Of a DNA stretch of 64,000 nucleotides, positions 54,193 through 61,611 are shown in pieces. The stretch's first letter is position 1. Each line of letters begins with the position of its first letter. Origin of the DNA: Pontimicrobium sp. SW4 (GTDB lineage Bacteria; Bacteroidota; Bacteroidia; Flavobacteriales; Flavobacteriaceae); assembly GCF_039954625.1 (NCBI RefSeq), contig NZ_CP157199.1, positions 434,001-498,000 of the forward strand, written 5' to 3'. The notes below the pieces were generated by a model, which did not search any database, had not been told where the DNA came from, and was given only the letters and a program-made list of their open reading frames with translations. Made by a program: the position numbers and the translations under genes.

Positions 54193-55056
54193 CTATCCTA
54201 AGTAAGTTTTTAAAATTTTACTACGAGAAGTATGTTTTAATCTACGTATTGCCTTTTCTTTAATTTGACGAACACGTTCTCTAGTTAGGTCAAAAGTCTC
54301 ACCAATTTCTTCTAAAGTCATTGGATGTTGATTACCTAAGCCAAAGTATAAACGAATTACATCTGCTTCACGAGGAGTTAATGTTTCCAGAGCTCTTTCA
54401 ATCTCTGTACGTAACGATTCGTGTAATAAATCTCTATCTGGATTTGGAGATTCACCACTACGAAGTACATCGTATAGGTTAGAATCTTCCCCTTCTACTA
54501 AAGGAGCATCCATTGATACATGACGTCCAGAGTTTTTCATTGACTCTTTTACGTCGTTAATTGTCATGTCTAATTCTTTAGCAATTTCTTCAGCACTTGG
54601 CGGGCGTTCGTGAGACTGCTCTAAGAATGCATAGGTTTTATTAATTTTATTAATAGAACCAATTTTGTTAAGTGGCAAACGTACAATTCGTGATTGTTCA
54701 GCTAATGCTTGAAGAATCGATTGACGAATCCACCATACTGCGTACGATATAAATTTGAAACCTCTGGTTTCATCAAATCGTTGAGCAGCTTTTATAAGTC
54801 CTAAATTACCTTCATTAATTAAATCTGGTAAAGTAAGTCCTTGATTTTGATATTGCTTAGCTACAGAAACAACAAAACGTAAGTTAGCTTTAGTTAATTT
54901 TTCTAAAGCAATTTGATCTCCTGCTTTAATACGTTGTGCTAATTCTACTTCTTCGTCTGCTGTAATTAAGTCAACTTTTCCAATCTCTTGTAGGTATTTA
55001 TCTAACGATGCAGTTTCTCTATTGGTAACCTGCTTCGTAATTTTAAGTTGTCTCAT
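54193..55056 (-). CDS. rpoD: primary sigma factor RpoD/SigA
   Basis: Housekeeping sigma-70 factor. 287 residues without region 1.1, as in other Bacteroidota. Region 1.2 (about 10-50) has [18 protein letters not shown]; region 2 has [36 protein letters not shown] and the DNA-melting [17 protein letters not shown]; region 3 starts near 130 ([15 protein letters not shown]), and region 4 ends with [19 protein letters not shown]. This factor reads the TTG/TAnnTTTG promoters described in this window. It has its own terminator. Confidence 0.96.
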   Translation of the reverse strand: MRQLKITKQVTNRETASLDKYLQEIGKVDLITADEEVELAQRIKAGDQIALEKLTKANLRFVVSVAKQYQNQGLTLPDLINEGNLGLIKAAQRFDETRGFKFISYAVWWIRQSILQALAEQSRIVRLPLNKIGSINKINKTYAFLEQSHERPPSAEEIAKELDMTINDVKESMKNSGRHVSMDAPLVEGEDSNLYDVLRSGESPNPDRDLLHESLRTEIERALETLTPREADVIRLYFGLGNQHPMTLEEIGETFDLTRERVRQIKEKAIRRLKHTSRSKILKTYLG

Positions 55057-55142
55057 CTAAAGGTCTTCTGTTTTATTTATTGGGATTAATACTCTTGTCA
55101 TATAGTTATACGTGAAATGTTACTTAAATGTTACAAAAAATA

Positions 55143-55517
55143 TTAAATTTTAATTAATTTTTTATCTGTTAAATTAATATCGCTAAGCATTTCGTCAGTA
55201 AATTTGTAATGACCACGAGTAGTAATTAACCTAAAATGATGAGATTTTATAGCACTTAATGTATTTAGAAATAACCATTTTGATTTCAATAAATTGGTTT
55301 TTGAGGTTTTTAAACTAATATCGAATATATGCTTTCTACCTTCTTTTTCGGCTACAATATCTGGCGTTATTGTAATATCACTTCCTTTTTTATGATATGA
55401 TTTAGGTGTTTCATAGCCCTTCATATCTGCTTTGATGTTTTGATAGCCTAAATTTTGTAAGTAATTTACCGAGGTTTCTAAAAAATCTGAATATTCTTCT
55501 TTGTCGTTGAATGTCAT
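55143..55517 (-). CDS. conserved small protein of unknown function, possibly nuclease-fold
   Basis: 124 residues, not recognised. It is basic, has no signal peptide or membrane segment, and its pattern of helix, then strands TPDIVAEK and KHIFDISLKTS, then a helix (SKWLFLNTLSAIKSHH) and a strand FRLITTRG, resembles a PD-(D/E)xK endonuclease fold. However, the expected E-x-K triplet reads D-I-S-L-K, so an active site is doubtful. It lies between rpoD and pnp on their strand. The fold idea is inference. Confidence 0.6.
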   Translation of the reverse strand: MTFNDKEEYSDFLETSVNYLQNLGYQNIKADMKGYETPKSYHKKGSDITITPDIVAEKEGRKHIFDISLKTSKTNLLKSKWLFLNTLSAIKSHHFRLITTRGHYKFTDEMLSDINLTDKKLIKI

Positions 55518-55593
55518 AGCTTATAATATAACGAAATTTATTGGATTTACAAATTTTGTTGATGCTTTAATGTTTTATCATATTCTTTAAACT

Positions 55594-55626
55594 AAAAAAA
55601 CCTCTCAAAATTAATTGAGAGGTTTT
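55594..55626 (-). terminator. terminator of pnp
   Basis: On the minus strand AAAACCTCTCAA pairs with TTGAGAGGTTTT around an AT-rich loop and is followed by seven T and AGTTT. It starts 23 bases after the pnp stop. Confidence 0.85.
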
Positions 55627-55648
55627 AAAGTTATAGTAGATAGAAGGG

Positions 55649-57904
55649 TTATTCTTCTTTCTTATCTTCTCTAGGCTTGCGGTCATCACGACGGTTATCA
55701 CGTCCACGATTATCTCTTCCTCTGTTATTATCACGTCCACCTGAACGTTTATCATCTCTTGGTGGTCTAGCGACATAACCTTCAGGTTTTGGCAAAATTG
55801 CTTTACGAGATACTTTCTCTTTACGAGTTCTAGAATCTACTCCAAAGTACTTCACATCAAATACATCTCCCATGTTTACAACATCAGATACATTTTCTGT
55901 ACGTTCCCAAGCTAATTCACTTACGTGTAATAATACTTCGTTGCCTGGAGCTTCCGTATATTCTACAACAGCACCAAAATCTAGCATCTTGATTACTTTT
56001 ACTTCATAAATGCTACCAACTTCAGGCTTAAATAGTATAGCGTCTATTTTTGCCATTACTGCATCAATACCTTCATTGCCAACACCTAAAATTTCTACGA
56101 TACCTTCTTCAGTTACTGGATCCTCATTAATTACAATAGTGGTTCCAGTTTCTTTTTGCATCTCTTGTATTACTTTCCCACCAGGACCAATTAAGGCACC
56201 AATAAATTCATTAGGAATACGTCTTGTTATCATTTTAGGAGCATGACCTTTAACATCTGCATTAGGTGTAGCAATAGTATCGGTCAATTTCTCTAGGATA
56301 TGTAAACGACCATCACGAGCTTGCTTTAGTGCATTTACTAAGATTTCGTAAGATAAACCTTTTACTTTAATATCCATTTGGCAAGCGGTAATACCATCAG
56401 CAGTACCAGTTACTTTAAAATCCATATCTCCTAAGTGATCTTCATCTCCTAAAATATCAGATAAAACAGCATATTTTCCTGAATCCGCATCAGAAATTAA
56501 TCCCATAGCTATACCAGAAACAGGTTTTTTCATTTGCACACCAGCATCCATCAATGCCATTGTACCAGAACAAACTGTTGCCATAGAAGATGAACCGTTA
56601 GATTCTAATACTTCTGAAACGATACGAACCGTATAAGGACAATCGTCAGGAACCATTCCTTTTAACGCGCGTTGTGCTAAGTTACCATGTCCAACTTCTC
56701 TACGCGAAGTTCCACGAATTGGCCTCGCTTCACCAGTTGAAAAAGGAGGGAAGTTATAGTGTAAATAGAAACGCTCTTCGCCTTCCTGAGATGGCATATC
56801 TATTTGATTAGCATCTCTTGATGTTCCTAAAGTTACAGTGGCTAATGCTTGTGTTTCTCCTCGAGTAAAAATTGCTGAACCGTGAGTTGATGGTAAATAG
56901 TCAATCTCACACCAAATTGGTCTAATTTCATCAGTTTTTCTACCATCTAAACGTAAGCCTTCATTTAAGGTTAAATCTCTAATTGCAGCTTTTTCAGCTT
57001 TGTAATAATATTTAGAAACTAAGTCACCAAAATCTTCTAACTCTTCTTCAGTAAAAGTTGCTTTAATTTCTTCTTTAATAACCTCGAATGCAGCACTTCT
57101 TTCATGTTTAGCAGATCCAGCTTTTGCAATGGTATACACTTTATCATAAGCTAAATCATGTATTTTCTTTGCTAAATCTTCATCTTCTCTTTCAGGCTCA
57201 TATTCACGAGTTTCTTTTTTCCCAAATGCTTCAGCTAGTCTTACTTGAGCAGCGCACTGAACTTTAATTGCTTCGTGAGCAAATTTTATGGCTTCAGCCA
57301 TTTCTTCTTCTGAAATTTCATCCATTTCACCTTCAACCATCATCACAGAATCAGCTGAAGCTCCAATCATCATATCGATGTCAGATTCTGCTAATTGTGC
57401 AAAAGTTGGGTTAATGATAAATTCTCCATTAATTCGACCAACTCTTGCTTCAGAGATTGGGCACTCAAAAGGGAAATCTGATAATTGAATCGCAGCAGAA
57501 GCCGCTAATCCTGCCATAGCATCTGGCATTACATCATCATCATGAGACATTAATTGAATCATCACCTGAGTTTCAGAATGATAATCTTTTGGGAATAACG
57601 GACGTAAAACGCGATCTACTAAACGCATGGTTAATACTTCACCATCACTTGGTCTTGCTTCTCTTTTAAAGAAACCTCCAGGGTAACGTCCTGCAGCAGC
57701 AAATTTTTCTCTATAATCTACTGTAAGTGGTAAAAAGTCTACTGGACTTTGTTTGTAATTGGAAACAACTGTACATAATAACATACATTTTCCAGATTGC
57801 ACAACAACGCTACCATGCGCTTGTTTTGCTAATTTTCCGGTTTCGATAGAAATTTCTCTACCGTCTCCTAGGTCAATGACCTCTCTAAAAACTTGTGGAA
57901 TCAT
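55649..57904 (-). CDS. pnp: polyribonucleotide nucleotidyltransferase
   Basis: Phosphorolytic 3'-5' exoribonuclease of mRNA decay. 751 residues: two RNase PH domains (about 10-225 and 325-545; second with [17 protein letters not shown], and [12 protein letters not shown] carrying the conserved acidic catalytic residue), KH domain (about 560-620, [19 protein letters not shown]), S1 domain (about 628-700, [19 protein letters not shown]). A tail of about 45 residues is rich in Arg, Gly, Asp and Asn ([16 protein letters not shown]). It follows rpsO, as in many bacteria, behind a terminator. Confidence 0.97.
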   Translation of the reverse strand: MIPQVFREVIDLGDGREISIETGKLAKQAHGSVVVQSGKCMLLCTVVSNYKQSPVDFLPLTVDYREKFAAAGRYPGGFFKREARPSDGEVLTMRLVDRVLRPLFPKDYHSETQVMIQLMSHDDDVMPDAMAGLAASAAIQLSDFPFECPISEARVGRINGEFIINPTFAQLAESDIDMMIGASADSVMMVEGEMDEISEEEMAEAIKFAHEAIKVQCAAQVRLAEAFGKKETREYEPEREDEDLAKKIHDLAYDKVYTIAKAGSAKHERSAAFEVIKEEIKATFTEEELEDFGDLVSKYYYKAEKAAIRDLTLNEGLRLDGRKTDEIRPIWCEIDYLPSTHGSAIFTRGETQALATVTLGTSRDANQIDMPSQEGEERFYLHYNFPPFSTGEARPIRGTSRREVGHGNLAQRALKGMVPDDCPYTVRIVSEVLESNGSSSMATVCSGTMALMDAGVQMKKPVSGIAMGLISDADSGKYAVLSDILGDEDHLGDMDFKVTGTADGITACQMDIKVKGLSYEILVNALKQARDGRLHILEKLTDTIATPNADVKGHAPKMITRRIPNEFIGALIGPGGKVIQEMQKETGTTIVINEDPVTEEGIVEILGVGNEGIDAVMAKIDAILFKPEVGSIYEVKVIKMLDFGAVVEYTEAPGNEVLLHVSELAWERTENVSDVVNMGDVFDVKYFGVDSRTRKEKVSRKAILPKPEGYVARPPRDDKRSGGRDNNRGRDNRGRDNRRDDRKPREDKKEE

Positions 57905-58073
57905 AAATTTTTTTAATTCTAGTTACCGACAATTTAAGCGTCGGAAAACAGGTTAAACAATGGTCGTTGTGTTGTTGTAGTTGTTGTAAATGACATAATA
58001 ATGTCTTGACCAATGAAAAACTGTAATTAGCTTCTTCAATGCGCAGTTTAAACTCTTGCGCTCGAGTTATATT
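57905..58073 (-). promoter_or_regulatory. structured leader region of pnp
   Basis: The 169 bases between the rpsO terminator and the pnp start hold two short hairpins, GACAT-TATT-ATGTC (57992-58005) and CCGAC-9nt-GTCGG (57926-57944), with a CAACAAC-rich unstructured stretch between them (57961-57990, minus strand). No perfect promoter consensus is seen. A regulatory role is inference. Confidence 0.35.
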
Positions 58074-58105
58074 AAAAACAAAAAAGAGGCGTAAAAGCCT
58101 CTTTT
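58074..58105 (-). terminator. terminator of rpsO
   Basis: On the minus strand AAAAGAGGC and GCCTCTTTT form a 9-bp stem with a six-base loop, followed by a T-rich tract (to 58074). It starts three bases after the rpsO stop. Confidence 0.85.
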
Positions 58106-58108
58106 AAA

Positions 58109-58378
58109 TTATTTTCTTAATCCTAATTCTTTAACTATGGCACGATATCTTAAAATATCTTTTTTAGTTAAATAATCTAGTAAAGCACGTCGCTTACCTA
58201 CTAATTTTACTAGAGAACGCTCAGTGTTAAAATCTTTACGATTATTTTTTAAGTGTTCTGTTAAGTGGTTAATTCTGTGTGTAAATAATGCAATTTGCCC
58301 TTCAGCAGAACCTGTGTTTTTTGCATCTTTACCATGCTTTTTAAAGAGTTTCTCTTTTGCTTCTTTTGTTAAATACAT
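58109..58378 (-). CDS. rpsO: 30S ribosomal protein S15
   Basis: Primary rRNA-binding protein of the small subunit. 89 residues from ATG 58378 (MYLTKEAKEKLF), the normal S15 length; a start at 58432 would include the promoter. Signature FTHRINHLTEHLKNNRKD and the end LRYRAIVKELGLRK are intact. Its leader of about 50 bases may carry autoregulation, but I cannot show a site. Confidence 0.98.
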   Translation of the reverse strand: MYLTKEAKEKLFKKHGKDAKNTGSAEGQIALFTHRINHLTEHLKNNRKDFNTERSLVKLVGKRRALLDYLTKKDILRYRAIVKELGLRK

Positions 58379-58436
58379 GCTAATATTATTGTAAATGATT
58401 TTTATGTACTTGATTACGGTTTTCGTATTCAAGCCG

Positions 58437-58465
58437 CAAAGATAGTAAAAAATAGGGATTTACAA
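58437..58465 (-). promoter_or_regulatory. promoter of rpsO (TTG, 18 bp, TATCTTTG)
   Basis: On the minus strand TTG at 58465-58463, 18 bases, then TATCTTTG at 58444-58437, an exact TAnnTTTG. The start would be near 58430, about 50 bases before the ATG. Confidence 0.8.
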
Positions 58466-58581
58466 TTTATTTAATACTGTTTTTACTTATTAAAAAGGAA
58501 TATTTGGTATTAGGGAGTTATAGAGAAATTAAACTATTTCATTTTAAGAAAGTCTTAACATATATTAACTTAAAATTTGCA

Positions 58582-59448
58582 ATGATGAAAAAATTAAATG
58601 TAACAAGACAAATGTTAATGGTATCGTTAGGTTTATCTCTAGTCTTTTTTGGCTGTAGTGAGAATGAGCCTATTGATAATTTTGAAAAGAATTTAGACTC
58701 TAATGAGGTGGCTTTATCTGTTGAAATTGATGTAGCATTAGAGACGATGGATGATATTGCTATTGATGCCTATGAAGATCAAGAAGTAAACGAGGATACT
58801 TCTGGTAGAACTAGAACTACCAATGGTAATGAATTTTTTACACTTCCAGATTGTGTGACAATTACTGTAGTTGCTCAACAAAACTATAGAGAGTTAACTA
58901 TAGATTTTGGAACTGAAGGCTGTGAGATAAGAGGAAATATACTAAAAGGTAAAATGATAATCTCCTATACTAGGAACCTTGAAGCTAGAGAGATTTTAAT
59001 AACAAAAAACCTTGAAGATTTCTACTTTAATGATAAAAACATTATTGGAGGTAAAACAATCTTAAAAGAGCGTTCTAATGATAATGGTAACCCTCAATTT
59101 ACTAAAACCGTTGATATAACAGTTGTTTGGCCAGATGGAATTGAAGCTTCAAGAACTGGAACAAAAACTCGAGAATGGATAGAAGGACATGGAAGCGGTG
59201 TGTGGAGTGATAATGTATTTGAAGTTACTGGAAACTGGATGTCTACTTTTAGAAATGGAAATACACATTCGTACGAAGTAACAAATCCATTAAGAAGAGA
59301 AGTTGTATGTAGATTTTTTGTGAGTGGTTCTGTGAATGTAGAGCGTACAAATTTTGCAGGTATTTTCGATTATGGAGATGGCGATTGTGATAATCAAGCT
59401 ACCTTTACTTTTGAAGATGGCACCGTAAGAAACATTACACTTAGATAA
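58582..59448 (+). CDS. lipoprotein of unknown function
   Basis: 288 residues from ATG 58582; a lipoprotein signal (MMKKLNVTRQMLMVSLGL, ending VFFGC) is clear, which rules out an earlier start. The mature part begins with an acidic linker, then a probably all-beta domain with four cysteines in LPDCVTI, EGCEIRG, VVCRFF and DGDCDN that could form two disulfides. Distinctive segments are TVVWPDG-like VDITVVWPDGIEASRTGTK and HGSGVWSDN. I do not recognise a named family. Expected in the outer membrane. Convergent with accD through a palindromic terminator. Confidence 0.75.
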   Translation: MMKKLNVTRQMLMVSLGLSLVFFGCSENEPIDNFEKNLDSNEVALSVEIDVALETMDDIAIDAYEDQEVNEDTSGRTRTTNGNEFFTLPDCVTITVVAQQNYRELTIDFGTEGCEIRGNILKGKMIISYTRNLEAREILITKNLEDFYFNDKNIIGGKTILKERSNDNGNPQFTKTVDITVVWPDGIEASRTGTKTREWIEGHGSGVWSDNVFEVTGNWMSTFRNGNTHSYEVTNPLRREVVCRFFVSGSVNVERTNFAGIFDYGDGDCDNQATFTFEDGTVRNITLR

Positions 59449-59470
59449 GTAGGTTTTGATTATGTGATTG

Positions 59471-59508
59471 TAAAAGAAAAGCGAGCCAATTGGCTCGCTT
59501 TTCTTTTA
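59471..59508. terminator. bidirectional terminator, perfect 38-bp palindrome
   Basis: A perfect 38-bp palindrome centred between 59489 and 59490, with GC core GCGAGCCAATTGGCTCGC flanked by A-rich and T-rich arms on both strands. It serves the convergent lipoprotein gene and accD; the accD stop codon (59506-59508) is inside it. Confidence 0.85.
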
Positions 59509-60363
59509 TGCTCTTAAAGGTTGATTTGTAATTAAATCAATATATAAGTTTATTTTATTTTTTAAATCTTTTCTATGAGATATAAAATCTAAAAAGCCAT
59601 GTTCTTGTAAAAACTCAGCTGTTTGAAAACCCTCAGGTAATTCTTTTCCTGTAGTATCTCTTACAACACGAGGTCCAGCAAACCCAATTAAAGCTCCTGG
59701 TTCACTAATGTTAATATCACCTAACATAGCGAATGATGCAGTTGTTCCTCCTGTTGTTGGATCTGTACATAAAGAAATGTAAGGTATTTTGGCATCTGCT
59801 AATTGTGCTAATTTAGCTGAAGTTTTTGCTAACTGCATTAATGATAAAACCGCTTCCATCATACGGGCTCCACCAGATTTAGAAATAATCATGAAAGGTA
59901 ATTTCTTTTTTAAAGCATAATCTGCAGCACGTGCTATTTTTTCACCAACAACACTTCCCATAGAGCCACCAATAAAACTAAAATCCATGCAGGCAATAAC
60001 AAGATCTTTTCCTTTAGATTTTCCAACAGCTGTACGTACAGCGTCTTTAAGATTTGTTTTTTCTTTGGCAGCTTTTAAACGGTCTGTGTACTTTTTGTTA
60101 TCGACAAACTTTAGAGGATCTTTAGATTCTAGTTTCTCATCTAGTTCCTTAAATTTATTATCGTCAAAAAGGATTTCAAAATATTCTTTACTACCAATTT
60201 TAACGTGATAACCATCTTCCGGACTTACATAATAGTTTTTTTCTAATTCTTCGGTATCAATCACTTTTCCAGTAGGAGATTTATACCATAGTCCTTTAGG
60301 AGTATCTTTCTTTGCTTCTGTAGGTGTTTGTATTCCTTTATCCTTACGTTTAAACCAAGCCAT
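59506..60363 (-). CDS. accD: acetyl-CoA carboxylase carboxyltransferase subunit beta, zinc-ribbon cysteines absent
   Basis: Cytosolic subunit transferring carboxyl from carboxybiotin to acetyl-CoA. ATG 60363 ([10 protein letters not shown]) gives 285 residues; ATG 60372 is an alternative. The crotonase-like core is normal: [50 protein letters not shown] and GFAGPRVV. The N-terminal zinc ribbon aligns ([20 protein letters not shown]), but all four cysteines are replaced (Ser29, Gly32, Ser47, Asp50). fbaA lies 50 bases upstream of the ATG; a -7 element TAGTTTTG (60405-60398) suggests its own promoter. Confidence 0.93.
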   Translation of the reverse strand: MAWFKRKDKGIQTPTEAKKDTPKGLWYKSPTGKVIDTEELEKNYYVSPEDGYHVKIGSKEYFEILFDDNKFKELDEKLESKDPLKFVDNKKYTDRLKAAKEKTNLKDAVRTAVGKSKGKDLVIACMDFSFIGGSMGSVVGEKIARAADYALKKKLPFMIISKSGGARMMEAVLSLMQLAKTSAKLAQLADAKIPYISLCTDPTTGGTTASFAMLGDINISEPGALIGFAGPRVVRDTTGKELPEGFQTAEFLQEHGFLDFISHRKDLKNKINLYIDLITNQPLRA

Positions 60364-60397
60364 TTTACTCATCCAATTTTATAAGTTAGTTAGAATG

Positions 60398-60405
60398 CAA
60401 AACTA
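60398..60405 (-). promoter_or_regulatory. putative -7 element (TAGTTTTG) of accD
   Basis: Perfect TAnnTTTG on the minus strand, in the 50-base gap between fbaA and accD. No TTG is found at the usual distance, so the assignment is tentative. Confidence 0.4.
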
Positions 60406-60413
60406 CATAAATT

Positions 60414-61481
60414 TTATAATGTATTTACATTATTTAAATCTTCAAAAGCTTTCTTTAAACGTTCAACAAAGCTATTTTCTGCTTCACGCAGCCATTTTCT
60501 TGGGTCGTAATATTTCTTGTTAGGAACATCATCGCCATCAGGATTTCCAATTTGTGATTGTAAATATGCTTCATTAGTTTTAAAATAGTCACGAATACCA
60601 CACATAAAAGCATATTGCATGTCTGTGTCAATGTTCATTTTTATAACGCCGTAACCAATAGCTTCTCTTATTTCTTCAACGGTTGAACCTGAACCACCAT
60701 GAAATACAAAATCAATATGGTTATGACCAAGATTATATTTTTTAGATACAAACTCTTGAGAATTTTTCAAGATTTTTGGTGTTAATTTTACATTTCCAGG
60801 TTTGTAAACACCGTGTACATTACCAAAAGCAGCTGCTATTGTAAATTGGTCACTAACTTTACTTAATTCTTCGTAAGCGTAAGCTACTTCTTCTGGTTGT
60901 GTGTAAAGTTTAGAATCGTCAACATCTGTATTGTCAACACCATCTTCTTCTCCTCCAGTAATACCCAATTCAATTTCTAGCGTCATTCCCATTTTACTCA
61001 TACGTTGAAGATATTGTTTACATATTTCTATGTTTTCTTCAATAGGTTCTTCCGATAGGTCAATCATGTGTGAACTATAAAGAGGCTTACCAGTTTCTGT
61101 AAAATACTGTTCACTTGCGTTAAGAAGTCCATCAATCCATGGTAAAAGTTTTTTAGCACAGTGATCGGTATGCAAAATTACAGGAACACCATATTCTTTT
61201 GCCAATAAGTGCACATGTTTTGCACCAGCTACTGAGCCTGCAATAGCAGCTTTTTGATTATCGTTTGATAGTCCTTTTCCTGCATTAAAATGTGCGCCAC
61301 TATTAGAGAATTGTATAATTACAGGAGCATTTAAATCTCTTGCTGTTTCTAAAACAGCGTTAATACTATTTGAACCAACAACATTTACAGCAGGTAATGC
61401 AAATCCCTTTTCTTTGGCAAGTTTGAAAATTTCTTGAACCTCTTTTCCTGTTGCTACACCAGCTTTAATATTATGTCCCAT
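60414..61481 (-). CDS. fbaA: class II fructose-bisphosphate aldolase
   Basis: Zinc-dependent glycolytic and gluconeogenic aldolase. ATG 61481 (MGHNIKAGVATGKEV) gives 355 residues, near the class IIA length (about 359); an upstream start at 61538 is untypical. Zinc site VPVILHTDHCAKKLLPW, MTLEIELGITGGEEDGVDN, AAAFGNVHGVYKPGN, and HGGSGSTVEEI with KMNIDTDMQYAF are all visible. A TATTTTTG -7-like box lies upstream at 61522-61515. Confidence 0.96.
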   Translation of the reverse strand: MGHNIKAGVATGKEVQEIFKLAKEKGFALPAVNVVGSNSINAVLETARDLNAPVIIQFSNSGAHFNAGKGLSNDNQKAAIAGSVAGAKHVHLLAKEYGVPVILHTDHCAKKLLPWIDGLLNASEQYFTETGKPLYSSHMIDLSEEPIEENIEICKQYLQRMSKMGMTLEIELGITGGEEDGVDNTDVDDSKLYTQPEEVAYAYEELSKVSDQFTIAAAFGNVHGVYKPGNVKLTPKILKNSQEFVSKKYNLGHNHIDFVFHGGSGSTVEEIREAIGYGVIKMNIDTDMQYAFMCGIRDYFKTNEAYLQSQIGNPDGDDVPNKKYYDPRKWLREAENSFVERLKKAFEDLNNVNTL

Positions 61482-61611
61482 TTTGTATTGTTTTTGTAGA
61501 TGATTTTTAAAATTCAAAAATACATAAATTTTAATCAAAATTAGTTTACAAAAAGAGTCAAAAAACTAAAAATACTACGCAAACGTTATAGATGAATATT
61601 GAAGAATTATG

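Noticed and set aside
55567..55776. 69-residue minus-strand frame rich in Ile/Val
   Set aside because: It is another frame of the repetitive pnp tail and runs through the pnp terminator.
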